DNA from: Patiria pectinifera
Taxonomy: Eukaryota; Echinodermata; Asteroidea; Valvatida; Asterinidae
Direction: 5' to 3'
Assembly (NCBI GenBank): GCA_029964075.1
Contig: CM057135.1
Span: forward strand, 28,943,366 to 29,007,365
DNA length: 64,000 nucleotides
Every line of letters begins with the position of its first letter. Position 1 is the first letter of the stretch. Below, one piece after another: positions 1-12,799 of this stretch. The notes beneath the pieces are model-generated. The model was not told the DNA's origin, ran no database searches, and saw only the letters and a list, made by a program, of their open reading frames with translations. The position numbers and the translations under genes are program-made.

Positions 1-25
1 ATTTTATGCCATTATTAAGATTTAC

Positions 26-3000
26 CTTTGCCATCGAAATTGCACCTTTTTCTGTGAACGTGTTGTCTTGAAGATTGATACTCTGTGAAGGAAATAAAAC
101 AAGTCCATGTGAAAGGAAAATAAAAAGGAAGCCATCTCACCTACCCCTGTACTGTGTCTTTGGTATTCAAAGCAAATCTTTCACAAAGCTTGTTTTCTGG
201 TTTGAATAAGTGCATGCAAAATACAACGTAGAATTACACCAACGAAAATATCCACTTGAAATTTCAGCACAGTGAGGAAACAGTGAAACACCCAACACAT
301 CTAGAAACTGGAAAACTGCCAATTTTTAAGGTTAAGTCTTGGCACGGTAATTTCTTATTCCTACAAATTGAGTACAGTCACTTTCTTCTGAAGATTTGAA
401 ACAGCACTGATATAACACATCATGGAGACCAAGTACTACTAATAATAGTGGGTATTTATAAAGCGCACATATCCACCAGGACCGGTGCTCACGGCGCTAC
501 ATCATTATTATTACCCCTGCTCATTGGGCCCATGAAACATTCCTAACACCATCTCAGCTCCCTGGGGAGTATAATAATAATAATCGGCATTTAAGAACGC
601 TCTTTTTAGTACACTAAATCACAGCACTTACAGTATTATTATTACCCCTGATCATTGGGCCAATTTAACATTCCAAATACCATCTCAGCTCCCTGGGGAG
701 TATACAGCTCGATGCTGTCTGTTAGGATACAAAGAAGCTAATTCAATCACAATAACCATCTCTGCCCTCACAGGTACCCATTTACTCCTGGGTGGGGAGA
801 AGCAATGAGTGACAAAGTGCCTTGCCCAAGGGCACACGCACCATGACCCCAGGCTGGACTCAAACCCACAACCTGCAGCTTTACCCGCAGACCATGAATC
901 CAATGCCCTAAACGAGGCCACAGCACTTACCCTGAGGTTCTTATTGTGTGTGAAGGATTCTGCCAGGGCCGTTATTCCGTCATGATTGATACCATTCTGA
1001 GGCATTGCCACCTCCTCCAACGTTCCTATCGTCTGGAAGGGGGAAACAAATCAGCACTTAAGGTAAATAGAACTAGATCCAATTGAGTACAAGATGCAAA
1101 ATGCACTGAGCCTCCCAAATACAAGAAGATCCAACAGAAACCAATATGTTTGCTGGATTGTGTTTAAAGGGAAAATACAAAATTTGCAAACATCAAAAAA
1201 TAAAACTACTAAATCATTTTGAAATACCTTGCTGGACTGTTAGTGAATGACAGTGTAAAGCATCCTGTAAAATCATGGCACCTGGTATACTGTCATTTTT
1301 AAGAAGACTTGTATTTTTGTATCAATTTTCAACGCTGGTCGGCCGACGAGCGTTGGAAAAAAAATTGGCTTTTTTTCAAATACTGGCCCCAGTTGACCAT
1401 CGCACTTGTTTGCAATCGATTACACACCTATGAACGGGTACAAGCCAGCTAGACTGGTTCCCTGACCTTACAATTCCCCAATGTATGTAAACTGCTGTTT
1501 CTTCTTAAATTGAGTCAGGGAACCAGACTACAGGAAAATGATTGTTTTTCTTGGTTTTTATAGCATTTTCGAACCCAAAACCTCAAAAAAGTCAGTGTAA
1601 CTATATTTGCTATATATTTCCAACCCCCAATTCCATCCATTTCTGAAAATTACAGCAAAAGCAAATGATGTATATTCCCTTTAACTGAGAAAAGAAAATA
1701 TGTCATTTTAGCTGCTTTCATTGGCTTCAATATCTGTTGGATATTCTTGGATTCAGCAGGGTCTCAAGGAAGTGCTAAAAAAACCTAAGTATTTCATAAA
1801 GCTCAAAGAGTGTTCCACCTTGAAATCTTCTCTCAAGAGTACAAGAAATGAGACGGGGATGTAACACAGATAGCAGCCATCATACTTGGATAGCTGTTAG
1901 ACATTTTTGAATTCAGCAGAGTCCTTTGGGAGTGGTCTGAAATGGGTTAAGGATCATAAAGTTTATCCGGAATAGGCTAGGTAGGATTCTGAACAACCAC
2001 CGTAAACATTCTTGCAATGCGGTTATCAGTTTTGTCAACAGTGCTTACATCATCTACGTGGGCAGACATCGGGGAAAGTCGTTCAGAATCCTGTAACCAC
2101 TTCCCAATGCAATGGGCCAGCTGCAGATAATTTTATCCCAGATTTGTAATGACACAACTTCTTGCAATCTCCAGAAAGTCTCTAGCACCAACCTTGAAGG
2201 CTTCGCCCAGCGCTATAGCCCCTGGGTTCTCCAGTCTGTTGCGTCCTGCTACAAACACCGTCAGGGCCAACGGCTTGCCTGTAGCCAAGCTACTCTTGTG
2301 ACATCTGATGAGAGACTCCGCTAGCAGCTGCAAGAAAAAAATTAAAAAAAATTCTATCATTCATTTATGATGTATGGGCATATCTTAAAACACCAATTTG
2401 ATCGGTCCAGAAACTGACTTTAGTCTTGGGAAATTTGACACCATCTTAAGGTTAAGAACATTGTTGCTATCAAGGCTTTTCAATCCAACACTAAGAATGA
2501 CATTTAGTCATCTCACTTTTTATCCAGATATTTTTGGCTTGGTTCTTAAATTTAAAAAAAAAAGTTTAGTGAATCTCTCAGCATAGATACACATGAAAAA
2601 TGAAAAACACAAGGGCTTTTCAACCCTAAAATAGCTTTGTTTTCAACATACACCCCGTGAACCCTAGCCCTCCGGGATATTTTGGCCAGAAACCCTGCTT
2701 AACGCAGCAACATGTAACACATGTCAAAATGACAAGCCTGCCCAGTAAAAGCAAGATCCATCAGGTCAAAAGTCTCAAAATGCCTCAAAAGTCTGTGGTC
2801 ACCGAATGCAGCAGGATACAACGCTGGTATTGTTCAATGGGACAGGCTCTCAGTGTCTCAGAAGTGGCCGTTCATGCACTGGTATTGATAGCTGAATGCA
2901 TCAAAGTGCTCCAGATTTTTCCACCTGATGCACTGTGTTGCCTCTGGCACAGTAAGGGTTAAAATACGAGTCTGCATTTACCCTTCCTAAACTGAGCAGC

Positions 3001-4535
3001 AATGCATTTCTAACCAGAAGGCAATGCTGCTGAGATCAACATCAAACCGTGATACCCTAGGACCTGCAGCATTCTTGATAGCTATTTCCAAACCAGACTC
3101 CCTTCAGCCCTGGCTGGTAACCAACAAGTATGCCCATACCTTCCCACCAATTCCCAGCCCGTTGTTGTTAAACCTAAGCTCCTTGATGGTATAGCAGGCC
3201 TTGCTCTCAATCAACTCCTGGACAGCTTTGACACCATCTGGGCCGAAGGCGTTGTCGCTGAGATCAATCTCTACCAGGTGGGCACCTGCCGTCATGATGG
3301 CTGCTCCTAGATGCCTCTGCGATACATCAAAACAAGTAACAATTCTAAATTTCCTTTAAACAAAATAAAGTCTTTGACACCATCTGGGCCGAAGGCGTTG
3401 TCGCTGAGATCAATCTCTACCAGATGGGCACCTGCCGTCATGATTGCTGCTCCTAGATGCCTCTGCAATACATCAAAACAAGTAACAATTCTAAATTTCC
3501 TTTTAACATAAAAGTCTATGGCAGTTTATAGTTTTCTGTCAGGTCTGCAACTTTGCATCTTTTTCCTGAAGGCGGAAAACAAAACATTTCAAAATAAACT
3601 CACCAAAGCAGGAGGGATTTCAGAGCGAAGTCTCCCTGTGAACATGTCAGCCCATTTTGCTCGCTGAAAAAAAAATAAAAAATTAAATTTTGCATATTGT
3701 ATCATGATATAACTCACTGTTAGCGACCTCAAATGACTGAATGGGTCCCAAAATGCAGGATAAGAACAAAAAAATCAACAGAAAAAAAAGGATAAATTAC
3801 AAAATACAACAAATAGACATTTGTAATGCGTAATTTAAAACGTCTGGTGCCAAACTGCCAAGTTTTTGTTTTGTTACAAATGCCGGAGGCCAAGTAACAT
3901 TTTTCCTGATGTTCTGGAGAAGAAAAATCATGTGGTTCCAGGGCTTAAGCAGAGATGTGAAACAGAATAAGTGGAATTACCTCAAACTCTGGTCTTTTTG
4001 CAAGAGCCTTTGCTATCGCTTCAGCTGCCTCACTTCCCACTGTGTTTCCTTCGAGCCTCAGAGACTGCATGTCTTTGCAGTCTTCAATAGCTTGCACTAT
4101 ATCTTTGGCTGTGTTGAATAAAATAAAGGAAAAAGAGATCTGAATGTTACTTGTTTAGAGCTTTAACGAAGTAGGCCTATGCTACTTTTGATTTATTTAG
4201 CCTATCATGTTTATGCAGATTAAATTAAAAAGTTGGTGTTTACCCCTCAAAACACAGATACATTTACAACAGCTACGCAGGTAGACCCTGGACCAAGAAA
4301 ATAATGGTGAAAATGAAAACACGATTTTCTGGAACCAGGCAACAGAGTTTTGCTGAGAAGTGGTATTTTTTGTGGTAAACTATAATGGTGACAATCGTTG
4401 ACAGATCCTACCATCTTCCGCTTTGTTGAGTTTCAGGCCTTTATCAGCAAACGAGACTTCGTTGATCTGTTTGACAGCTGTCTTGGCCAGCAGGTCGGCC
4501 ACCGAACCAACCCCGTCACCGTCGGCGCCTGCCAT
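26..4535 (-). CDS. RANGAP1: Ran GTPase-activating protein 1, 5' part (LRR domain), runs off the left edge
   Basis: This gene activates GTP hydrolysis by Ran at the cytoplasmic face of nuclear pores, which drives the transport gradient. Coding exons on the minus strand are 4535-4412, 4108-3981, 3663-3604, 3316-3140, 2327-2193, 1032-931 and 82-26; all have AG/GT borders and compatible phases, giving the first 261 residues. Family landmarks are [71 protein letters not shown] and DNTFTEKGA, in the same order as human RANGAP1. These are the RI-type leucine-rich repeats of the catalytic half. The acidic stretch and the SUMO-accepting C-terminal domain lie outside the window. The start is the ATG at 4535, which gives a short N-terminus ([18 protein letters not shown]) before the first repeat. 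The gene is head-to-head with CHM. A partial second copy of exon 4 lies at 3372-3503 and is probably skipped. The identity is very safe. Confidence 0.95.
573..926 (-). mobile_element. tRNA-derived SINE, with a second partial tail at 445-572
   Basis: Read on the minus strand, this begins with a tRNA-like head (A-box-like TGGCCTCG near 915, degenerate B box around 870), followed by an unrelated body and an (ATT)n-type tail. It is the same family as the copy at 52922-53293. A second tail fragment (CCCTGGGGAGT and the CATTGGGCC region) sits at 445-572, so two insertions or one duplicated end are present. The 5' end lies only a few bases inside the intron that follows RANGAP1 exon 6. Confidence 0.8.
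1164..1684 (+). mobile_element. TTAA-flanked MITE, copy 1
   Basis: The element is bounded by TTAA on both sides with short inverted ends (AGGGAA and TTCCCT). It is the same family as 21080-21614 and, inverted, 59419-59940. Shared inner marks are a small palindrome around GGTCGGCCGAC near 1340 and a pair of inverted words, CTAGACTGGTTCCCTGAC and AGTCAGGGAACCAGACTA. TTAA targets are typical of piggyBac-type transposases, so a non-autonomous piggyBac-like element is likely. It lies in RANGAP1 intron 5. Confidence 0.8.
3372..3503 (-). repeat. Partial tandem duplicate of RANGAP1 exon 4 with its splice acceptor
   Basis: This segment repeats 3226-3357 with an offset of 146 bp and a few substitutions. 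It carries the acceptor and the first half of exon 4 (through the [12 protein letters not shown] codons), but the copy stops before the donor. If it were retained, reading would continue into intron sequence and meet a stop, so it is most likely a silent pseudo-exon. The substitutions argue against a simple assembly stutter. Confidence 0.8.
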
Positions 4536-5016
4536 TTGAAACTGCTTCCTTTCCCGCGTATAGTTCGGAAACAGACCGAGAACACTACCGGCTGCTAGAC
4601 TGGTGATATTTTGGTTACAATTCTCTCCTTCTCAAGATAATTCTCATGTAAAAAGACAGTAATTCGTCAAGATAGATGTCCTACTCTGTTTAAAAGTACT
4701 TCTTCAGATACAAATATACTTTTAAGTTGAAATTATCAAGTATAAGAAACAGCGACTCCCTTGTTTAGTGAAACTTCACGTGCAATTTTTCTTTCAGGCA
4801 CTAGCACTTCGCTGGTACCCGCGGTGCTGCTGGCTTTTCGTTCAAACTCGTGCCGAGAACCAGCTCCACATTACTGTGATACCGCCCTCTGTTGATTTTT
4901 GTGATCAAGGAAGTAGCAGTCAGGTTCCAGCAATGTGTAAAACACTATAGGACGAGTGCTTAATAGCAAAGGTAGCCAGACTTCCATTGTGGGTGTGATT
5001 TTGTTTTCTTCCGGAA
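4536..5016. promoter_or_regulatory. Shared RANGAP1/CHM promoter region
   Basis: The two start codons point away from each other with 481 bp between them, so both transcripts must start here or very nearby. No TATA box stands out. A motif at 4882-4895 (CGCCCTCTGTTG, reverse CAACAGAGGGCG) resembles the core of a CTCF site; a similar word occurs beside the start of CWH43. The promoter role is inferred from position only. Confidence 0.6.
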
Positions 5017-8000
5017 ATGGCTGCTCCCGATCTCCCGACAGAATATGACGAAATCGTGCTCGGAACAGGTAAAAAAATCATCAGCTTGTAATGGAAACTG
5101 TTGATGAATTGTATCTGATGTTTGTGTTACAGTTTCGAAGGAAAAGAAGCTCATGATTTTTTAACTGATGACTGGATGCCTGCGCCGTGTCGAGCTGCGC
5201 CTGTCATATGCATTATAGAGTATAGTTCAGTTCAACAAATGAGGGCGGTATCACATTTATAGACTGATCCATTTGGGTCATTCTATAAATTTAGGGTCCA
5301 AAGTGTGACATTTTTCCCGTCCCTGTTACCTTGGTACTTTGTAATTTGCCATTTAAGCAGCATTAAAAATGACTTCAAATGATTGTTTATTTGTTGAGTT
5401 GGTAGTTTGCTATTCATAATCACTCTTGGAGGATGACTGCATTAAGGAGTGCATCAGAATTATACAATCATAGATGTCAGATGTAACAGGGACGGGAAAA
5501 AAAGTGGACCCCAAATTTATAGAATGACCCACTTGGGTTTTTTTGGGCAATGAAATTATTGCAAAATTGGGGAGGTACCATTCTTCCTTTTGTTTCCTCC
5601 TTGGATGTTTTGATCGAGTGGATGAACCCATCCCTTTGCTTTACTTAAAGCGTGACCAATGTCGCGTTAGATATTAAACAAGAGGATGATCATGGTTTAA
5701 AATTGAAAATCGGTTAAAAAAAAAATTAGAATAAATGAACAATTGTTTTTTTTTTATACTTTGCTTTTGTTAACGTATTGGCTTTCTTTACCCTGTCATG
5801 AACTGAATTTCATTCCACAACTGATAATTGTAAAAATTTGGGGTCTTTCTTTTGTTTGACAGGATTACAGGAGAGCATATTGGCAGCTGCTTTAGCAAGA
5901 ATTGGCCACAGGGTTCTTCATCTCGATAGGTAAACTAAAAACGGAATTGCATTGAAAATATAACAATACAAAACACATTAATGTCGTGTTCATTAAGCCG
6001 CATTTAGGCCTCTTCAGCTGAAAAAAAACCCCAAAACAAACAAACATACAACCCAACAGACTAACAAACAGACAGCTGCAAATCACTTGCATAAATAAAT
6101 TTGGCAATTGATGATCATTGCATTTTTCCTGTTTTTGATGAAAGCTAATTCAGATTCCCCACCCCCCTTTACTTCCTTATAGAAATGACTACTATAGCGG
6201 TGACTGGGCAACTTTCCATCTACGGAGCCTTCAAGAATGGATAGACAAACACAAAAGCCCTGAGGTTTGTAGGCTATATCCGATCCCCCTTTCCTGCTCA
6301 ATGCTTCAATTTAGCAATGATGAATATGCCTGTAATGTTTCTGAATTACCATGTTTCTTAAAAACCAATTATCCTTAGTTTGCAGAAATTTACCTGCAGT
6401 ATATTAATTATTACTTGTTTTTGATGAACTCAAAAATCATGCCAATGACTAGTTCCCGCTTACTAAAACCCTAAATTTGTGGGGGAAAAATGCAATATCC
6501 TTTTTCCTTCCTTTGTATTGCCCTGCAAAACTTGTGATTCATAAATAAAATACCCTCTTTTGTAGGAATCTGATGTAGTACGGTCAAGTTCTTCAGATGA
6601 ACAGGGGCCAGAGGATCAGGCTGCCCCAGATACCAGTCAGCTGGGGGAGGGAGAACACTTCCTAGAACTTCCACAGAATCCAAATACAGTGAGGGGGATA
6701 GAGGTCACATGCTATGTTAGGTAAGAGATATACTCTAAACATTAGGGGAGAGGGGCAGTTGCAGGAACATGGCCTGCCCCCTCTGTTATTCTGATAGGGA
6801 TATGCCCCTGTTTCCTTCAAAGTACTATTTAAGAAATAATCAGGTCTCTGATTTATTGCATCTTTCCAAATCATTGCAATGTTTTATAGTATGGCAACCG
6901 AAAACCTGTGAAACAAATATATACAAACCCTCAAAATACTATAAAAAATATGGATTTGCCTGTCTTGTAATTTAGTTATTTTTTTTTATTAGAGCTCTTG
7001 TAGAAGTTTGCCTATTTTCATTTCCCGATGACGGGCAGAGCATACTGTCCGCAACGTTGAGTTTCACCTTGGTTCTTTTTAGGACCTCACAAGCTCATGA
7101 AAGAGGGACTTGTCCCATGTGCTGTTGTGAATTTTTATCTTATGACATTTTTGTGCTTTATTTTGTTACCTAGACAAGGTGTTGAGCTACCCAGCCTTGA
7201 GAGGGTGATAGTACCCCCTCGCTTGTCAACCTCAGACGAAGAGCCACAGCCACTGGGTGCAGAGGGGCAGGACCCTTCCCAGAATGCACCTGAGGCCGAT
7301 GCCTCAACTGACGACACCCATGCAGCAGCTGACCAATCACAAGCAGAGGGCGAAGACCCAGAAAACGAGGCACTCCAGAACTCGGCCAATGAGGATCGAG
7401 AGTCCTCGAGTGCCGCATCCCCCTCCATCTCAGTCGACCAATCAGAAACTGTTGATGGAGCAGCTGGCGGGCTGACGTCATCTGAACAGGTCGAGGGTCA
7501 GAGTTCACAGGGAGAAGGTCAAAGTTCATGTGAACCAGCTTCAGATGAACACTCAGAGCAAGAACCTGAATCTGTTGGGGAACAGGAGCAGGAGTCTCCA
7601 GCACAAGAAGCCGAAGGTCAAGGGGCAAGCAATCAGGGGTCAGTCGATGAAGGTCAAAGTTCAAGTAGAACTGAACGTGGGAGACGAGACTGGACATGGG
7701 CAGAAATCAACCAGTTGTGGAGAAAGTTCAACATTGACTTGGCACCGAAGGTACACATGTCTGACACTCACCGATTCCTTGCAATACAGCTCACACCAAA
7801 ATATAAGGATAACTTTAAGTTTTGAATTGCTTTCAAGCAGTAAAGACCTATTGCTTTATGACAGTGGAAGTGTTTCGTTGGGATGATCAAAATTGATAAT
7901 GATAGAACCTAGACTTGGGATCATAATGATTCTTCTAAATTTTTGCTTGCAGCTGATGTTTTGCCGTGGTTCCATGGTTGAGCTGTTGGTGTCTTCTAGA

Positions 8001-11000
8001 ATCAGCAGATATGCAGAGTTCAAGGCAGTCACCAGGATACTCTCAGTCATCAAGGACAAACTGGAGTTGGTAAGTCGGGACTCTTGGTGAGGGTCCTCTC
8101 GTTGCAGTTTTTGCCAGTAATTTTGACATGCTAATGTCAGTTTGACATGATGATGTCATTTTGATGTGATAATGTCAGTTTGACATAGCTGTGTCAGTCT
8201 GACAAGACATTTTGACATGCCAATGTCAGTTGACATGTCAGCTTGACATGCTAATGTCAGTTTGAGATGACATGTTGGTTTGACATGCCATGTTAGTTTG
8301 ATATGTCAATTTCACATACCATCCACATGGAGAATACTAGAAGATGAAGGTTCCAAATGACATATAAAATAATATATAAAATTTTCTTTTGCTTTGTTAA
8401 TATGCATATGCATCATGATTATTTACATTAGTTCGATGATTTTCACCGAGCTATCATGCATGTTGATCAATTTTCCGTTTGTAATAGTTTTTTTTCCCCT
8501 TTTCTTTCTTTGCGATGTAGGTTCCCTGTTCCAGATCGGATGTGTTCAGCAGCAAGTATGTGAGCGTGTTGGAGAAACGAATGCTGATGCGTCTGATTGA
8601 GTTCTGCCTTCACTACCAGGATAGATTAGAAGATTATGAAGGTGAGGTCTTACACGATAGGCTCTTGTAAACTCTTTTGATATGGGGTTTTAAACAGAAT
8701 TCTCATCTTGTCATAATGACACCGTTTCAATTTTTATGACAAATATATAGCGCAGTGCAGTGAGTGATAACTAGTATGCATACATGCGTTTATTTGGTGC
8801 ATGCATTCCATGTGCCTTGTATGTAGCAAAGCAGAAATGTCCTTGGAGAGTAGAAATGTGGCAAGGTTTTCATTTCTTTTTTTTAAATTCAGAGTTCCGG
8901 GACAGACCCTTTGAGGAATTCCTGAAGGCCAGGAAGCTGACACCAACTCTTCAGCACTTTGTGATGCACTCCATCGCCATGGTAACCGCATCAACTCCAA
9001 CCGAAGAGGTACTATTTTTTTTAATAATAAGTGCCAGTATGTTTTGTACTTTTGTTGTTACTTTTACCCAGGGAATATTGAATATTCCTTTTTCAGTTTT
9101 CAGTAAAATGAATTGCAATTGCTCTAGTTCTTCTCAGAAAAAAACTTCTCTTGTGGATTTAGTAACTTCACATGGTTTATCACCAAACTTTCTTCCAACT
9201 TTGGAATTTTCTGGAAACACAAAACTGACAAAGTTTTAACAACCTTCAATCAACATTTGTCTCTTTTTTAATGGCTGCTTTTCAGGCACTCAAATCAATG
9301 CAGTTCTTCCTCCGTTCCCTTGGTCGCTATGGCAACACAGCCTTTCTATGGACGCTGTACGGCAGCGGGGAACTACCCCAGTGTTTTTGCAGGTACATTT
9401 AAAAAAAATATTCAAAAAAATATTGAAACTCATTTGGTATGGGATTAATTGTTCCTTTGTCATTTCTTTCGATGCAAGGTTTGTTTCGTTCTTTTTGTGA
9501 ATATCTCAAGAGACTGGTTCTATTTTCACTTTTTTACTGCAGAATGTGTGCAGTGTTTGCGGGTATCTACATGTTACGAACCAACCTTAAGAAACTCATT
9601 GTGGACGAAAACAATGTGTAAGTTCTGATTTGGTTTTATTGAAATATTTTGTGCAAGTTGTCATAATTTTTTCCTCAAGTGATGTATGATAGACTATTTT
9701 GAAGAGAGCATAAATTTGAGAAACATTTTAAAATGGATGAATTCAATTGCTGTCATTCCAGGGTTAAACGTATGTGTAATGTGTTACTCGTCTGTTTGTG
9801 TCCATTGTCTCTTTTATGTTTTTCTGAAATGGGACTTTGCAAGTCCAGAAATAAGTTGGCAAATTCAATGAAATATAATTTTGCCGTGTTCTGGATGCTT
9901 TGTAGGTGCAAAGGTGGCATAGACTCCGATGGGAGAAGATTGACATGCAAGTGAGTCTATGAAATGATTTTGTAACAATTAAAGATACAACATAAAAGAC
10001 ATAAATGTATTTGTCATTCAAAATATATTGTTCTGTGATTAATCACATGGGTGTTGTGTGTTGAATAATTACAGGAGAATTTGAGGTTAATCCTCAAAAT
10101 TGTAGAATAACAGATTTTCATTTGTTTTCATGTCACCAGCAACTTGATAATGGAGACCAGCTATGCTCCCCAACAAGCTGCAAACACAACGCTAGGGTAA
10201 GTTTGGATATCATTGTTGGCACAACTTAAATACGTGCTCCAGAATCTGAGATTTGTGAAAGTAAATATTTTGGCCTGTACCAAAATTCCAACATTTTTCT
10301 CCTGTTTATTTCCCAGGACTGTTTCCAGAGGTATTCTTCTAACAGACAGGTCCCTGAAGCCAACAGATAACGAAGAGGTATTTATCGTCATTTTGTGATC
10401 GCAACCATGATGTCTTGAAATTCTTTAGCTACTGTAGCTTGCAAGCAATGAGTATTCAATCAAGGTTCCCAGTCACTCTGGAAATCAGGGGAAAACCTTG
10501 AAAATAAGTGTTAAACTTTTCCAGTCAGAGAAAAATCAGGGATTTTTTTTGTTTTGTTTAATCAAGTGCTGGAAGCCCAGACAATGGTTGACGCAAGATT
10601 TTTTTTTGGCTGATGTCAAAGAGGGTTGGTCTGATGTCCTCTTTGAGTCTCACTGACTCAATGACTTACTGTTACTTGTGAGTCGGGCAGTGCTATTGTA
10701 TATGATTACCTCTTAACGCCAATGAATGGATAAATCCAGCCTATTGTGTAAACAGATGCATGAAAAGACTTCCAGTAAATAGCTATTCTAAATCAATTGA
10801 ATAAAATTGTGTGGATTTGGGGACAAGCTTTGCTAGTCTTGCTTCATCTTGTTTTTGTTTTCTCTTTTCCTAGATAACGCTGTTGACTGTACCGCCTCCA
10901 AATGGCCAGAATAATCCAATCAGAGTATTGGAGCTTGGAGCCGGATCATGTGCCTGCCCCAGAGACATGTGTAAGTTTTTGCGTGATTGTCACCACTAAA

Positions 11001-12560
11001 TGCATCAACCATTAATTCTCCCTAACAAATTTTTATAAGATTCTCCAAATGAGTTTTAAAACTTGCTTACAGAGAAGTGGCCATGAAAGCCTTAGCATAC
11101 CCTTTGCACTTTCTGCCTGGAACCTGTGGCTACAATTACCCAAAATAATTGTTGTTAGAATAAATCCATTTGTACATTTTGCGGCATTTTATTTTGCATC
11201 TAGTTGTTGTTCATCTGACGTGTGCTGGGACAGGACGGGCAAGAGCGGATCTACAAAACGCACTGGACGATTTATTCCAACCTTTGGACACAGGTAAGCT
11301 TTCCTGTTTTGATCTAAGAAAAAAGTGATCCCCAAAAAACAAAGATATCACAATCAACTCATGAAATAACGGGCCGCGTCAAAACTTTTGTGTAAAATTT
11401 GACTAACCAAATCATCCTTATCGAATTAGCAGTGCAACCATTTGCAATAGAGTACCGAAGTGTGACGTGAGCTGTCATTGTTCTGGTTCACTCTGGTTCG
11501 CACGCTGATGTCTTCACATGATTAACTTTTGTTGGATTAATACTGTGGAAATAAATAAACCTGAACCTGAACACACTTAAGCTGTGCACATGGAAAAGAA
11601 TACGCGGCACACTTTTACTTAATGCGTCTTCAGCAATGGTCACTTACTGTTCTGCGTGTCCTAAATTAGCAACTTGAGCAGAGGCTAATATGCGAACATC
11701 TTAAACAAAATAATTAAAAATTCTGAATTTTTATTTGTTTCCACAGAGGAGGCTGACCAGGCTAGCACAAAACCGAAAGTCCTATGGTCCCTGTTTTTCA
11801 GCCAAGTAGACTCGTCGGTATGCGAGGACACAGCCCTTGCTGCTGGCCTGCCCAGTAACGTTCTGGTGACTGCAGGGCCGGGAACCTCAGTGGGATTCGA
11901 ACACGCTGTCGCACAGGTGGGAATTGAAAGAATTTGTAATTTCAACCAATTTTTCAGTGGGAAAGCGCAGTGCTTTCGACTTGGGAGTGCAGGACTTTTA
12001 ATCTGATGCTTGCAGGTTCACATCCAGATAAGTGAGATATTAGTTGTAGAAGTGCATGACTTGCAGTCGGATGGTTGCAGATTCACATCCCAACAAGTGA
12101 GATATAGGCACAGTAATCAATTCCCTAAAATTCAGAGAGTATTTTGAGCCTTTTTCCCCCTCTGTCTTATCCTGCATCTTCAGGCCAAGAGGCTGTTTGA
12201 GAGACTGTGTCCCGGGGAGGATTTCCTACCGGCCGCCCCAGAGCCTGAAGACATCATCTTTGAAGATCAGTCCAAGGACAACCCAGGAGAACACAAAGAG
12301 GTAAGTCTTGTTTCCCTGAACTTATAATTTTGATAGGAAATGCATTCTAATCTTGTAGTTGATTTTACTTGAGCTACTATCCCTGTGGTCTAGTAGTTTG
12401 CATTCCTAAAACTCTAGCTCTGTCGAAAATGACATTCTCTCGGCAGGTCGGATTTGAGGCGAGCTCAACTTCTGAAGAGCCTGAGAAGCAGGAAGGGGAA
12501 GGGAACGCATCTAAGACAGATCAGGAACAATCTGAAGACAACGCCAGTTCAGGAATGTAA
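5017..12560 (+). CDS. CHM: Rab escort protein (Rab geranylgeranyltransferase component A), complete
   Basis: This protein binds newly made Rab GTPases, presents them to Rab geranylgeranyltransferase for prenylation and delivers them to membranes. There are 18 exons: 5017-5068, 5863-5929, 6183-6264, 6566-6720, 7174-7750, 7953-8069, 8521-8641, 8893-9008, 9286-9392, 9543-9617, 9906-9950, 10140-10196, 10317-10377, 10874-10970, 11204-11293, 11747-11916, 12184-12300 and 12447-12560. They total 2220 bp, or 739 residues. GDI/REP family marks are [106 protein letters not shown] and [17 protein letters not shown]. The distinct N-terminal insert places it with REP rather than GDI. It is longer than human REP1 (653 residues) because exons 4-5 encode a Glu/Gln/Ser-rich linker of over 200 residues. 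Confidence 0.96.
5268..5540. mobile_element. Fold-back MITE in CHM intron 1
   Basis: The segment starting GGGTCATTCTATAAATTT (near 5275) reappears inverted at 5461-5536 (TTTATAGAATGACCC), including the shared word ACAGGGACGGGAAAAA and its complement. The arms are about 60 bp around a spacer of about 130 bp. No transposase is present. I could not settle the target-site duplication. Confidence 0.6.
8108..8320 (+). repeat. Degenerate TGACAT-rich minisatellite in CHM intron 6
   Basis: Units of about 18-22 bp built from GACATGCTAATGTCAGTTT are repeated roughly ten times with small changes. Each unit is nearly self-complementary (TGACAT...ATGTCA), so the array could form cruciforms or RNA stems. 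It lies wholly in the intron between exons 6 and 7. Confidence 0.7.
11955..12115 (+). mobile_element. Degenerate SINE-like fragment in CHM intron 16
   Basis: Two related stretches (around GCTTGCAGGTTCACATCC and GGTTGCAGATTCACATCC) resemble the B-box part of tRNA-derived SINEs. The sequence is eroded and has no clear ends. Confidence 0.4.
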
Positions 12561-12793
12561 CAAGGTAGACCACTATTAATGCATAGGTTGGCTTGCCTTG
12601 ATTATTTCTGCAAAATTATGTATAAAAAAAGTATTCAATATATGAAATTTATTTGCCTTTGTCTGATCTTGATAAGTTTTCTGAGTGGGTCTTTAGGATG
12701 GGCATTGTTACACGCGTTTGCAAAGCATTGAATGTTGCAGTTATGTTGTTATGACCAAAGATGGATTATTTTGTAATGTACAGATAAATTAAA

Positions 12794-12799
12794 AATAAA
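12794..12799 (+). terminator. Likely CHM polyadenylation signal
   Basis: An AATAAA hexamer lies about 235 bp after the CHM stop codon in an AT-rich 3'UTR-like stretch. A further AAATAAA near 13101 could be used instead. Confidence 0.5.

Noticed and set aside
7170-7697. 175-residue minus-strand open frame
   Set aside because: It is the reverse shadow of CHM exon 5, whose coding is clear on the plus strand.
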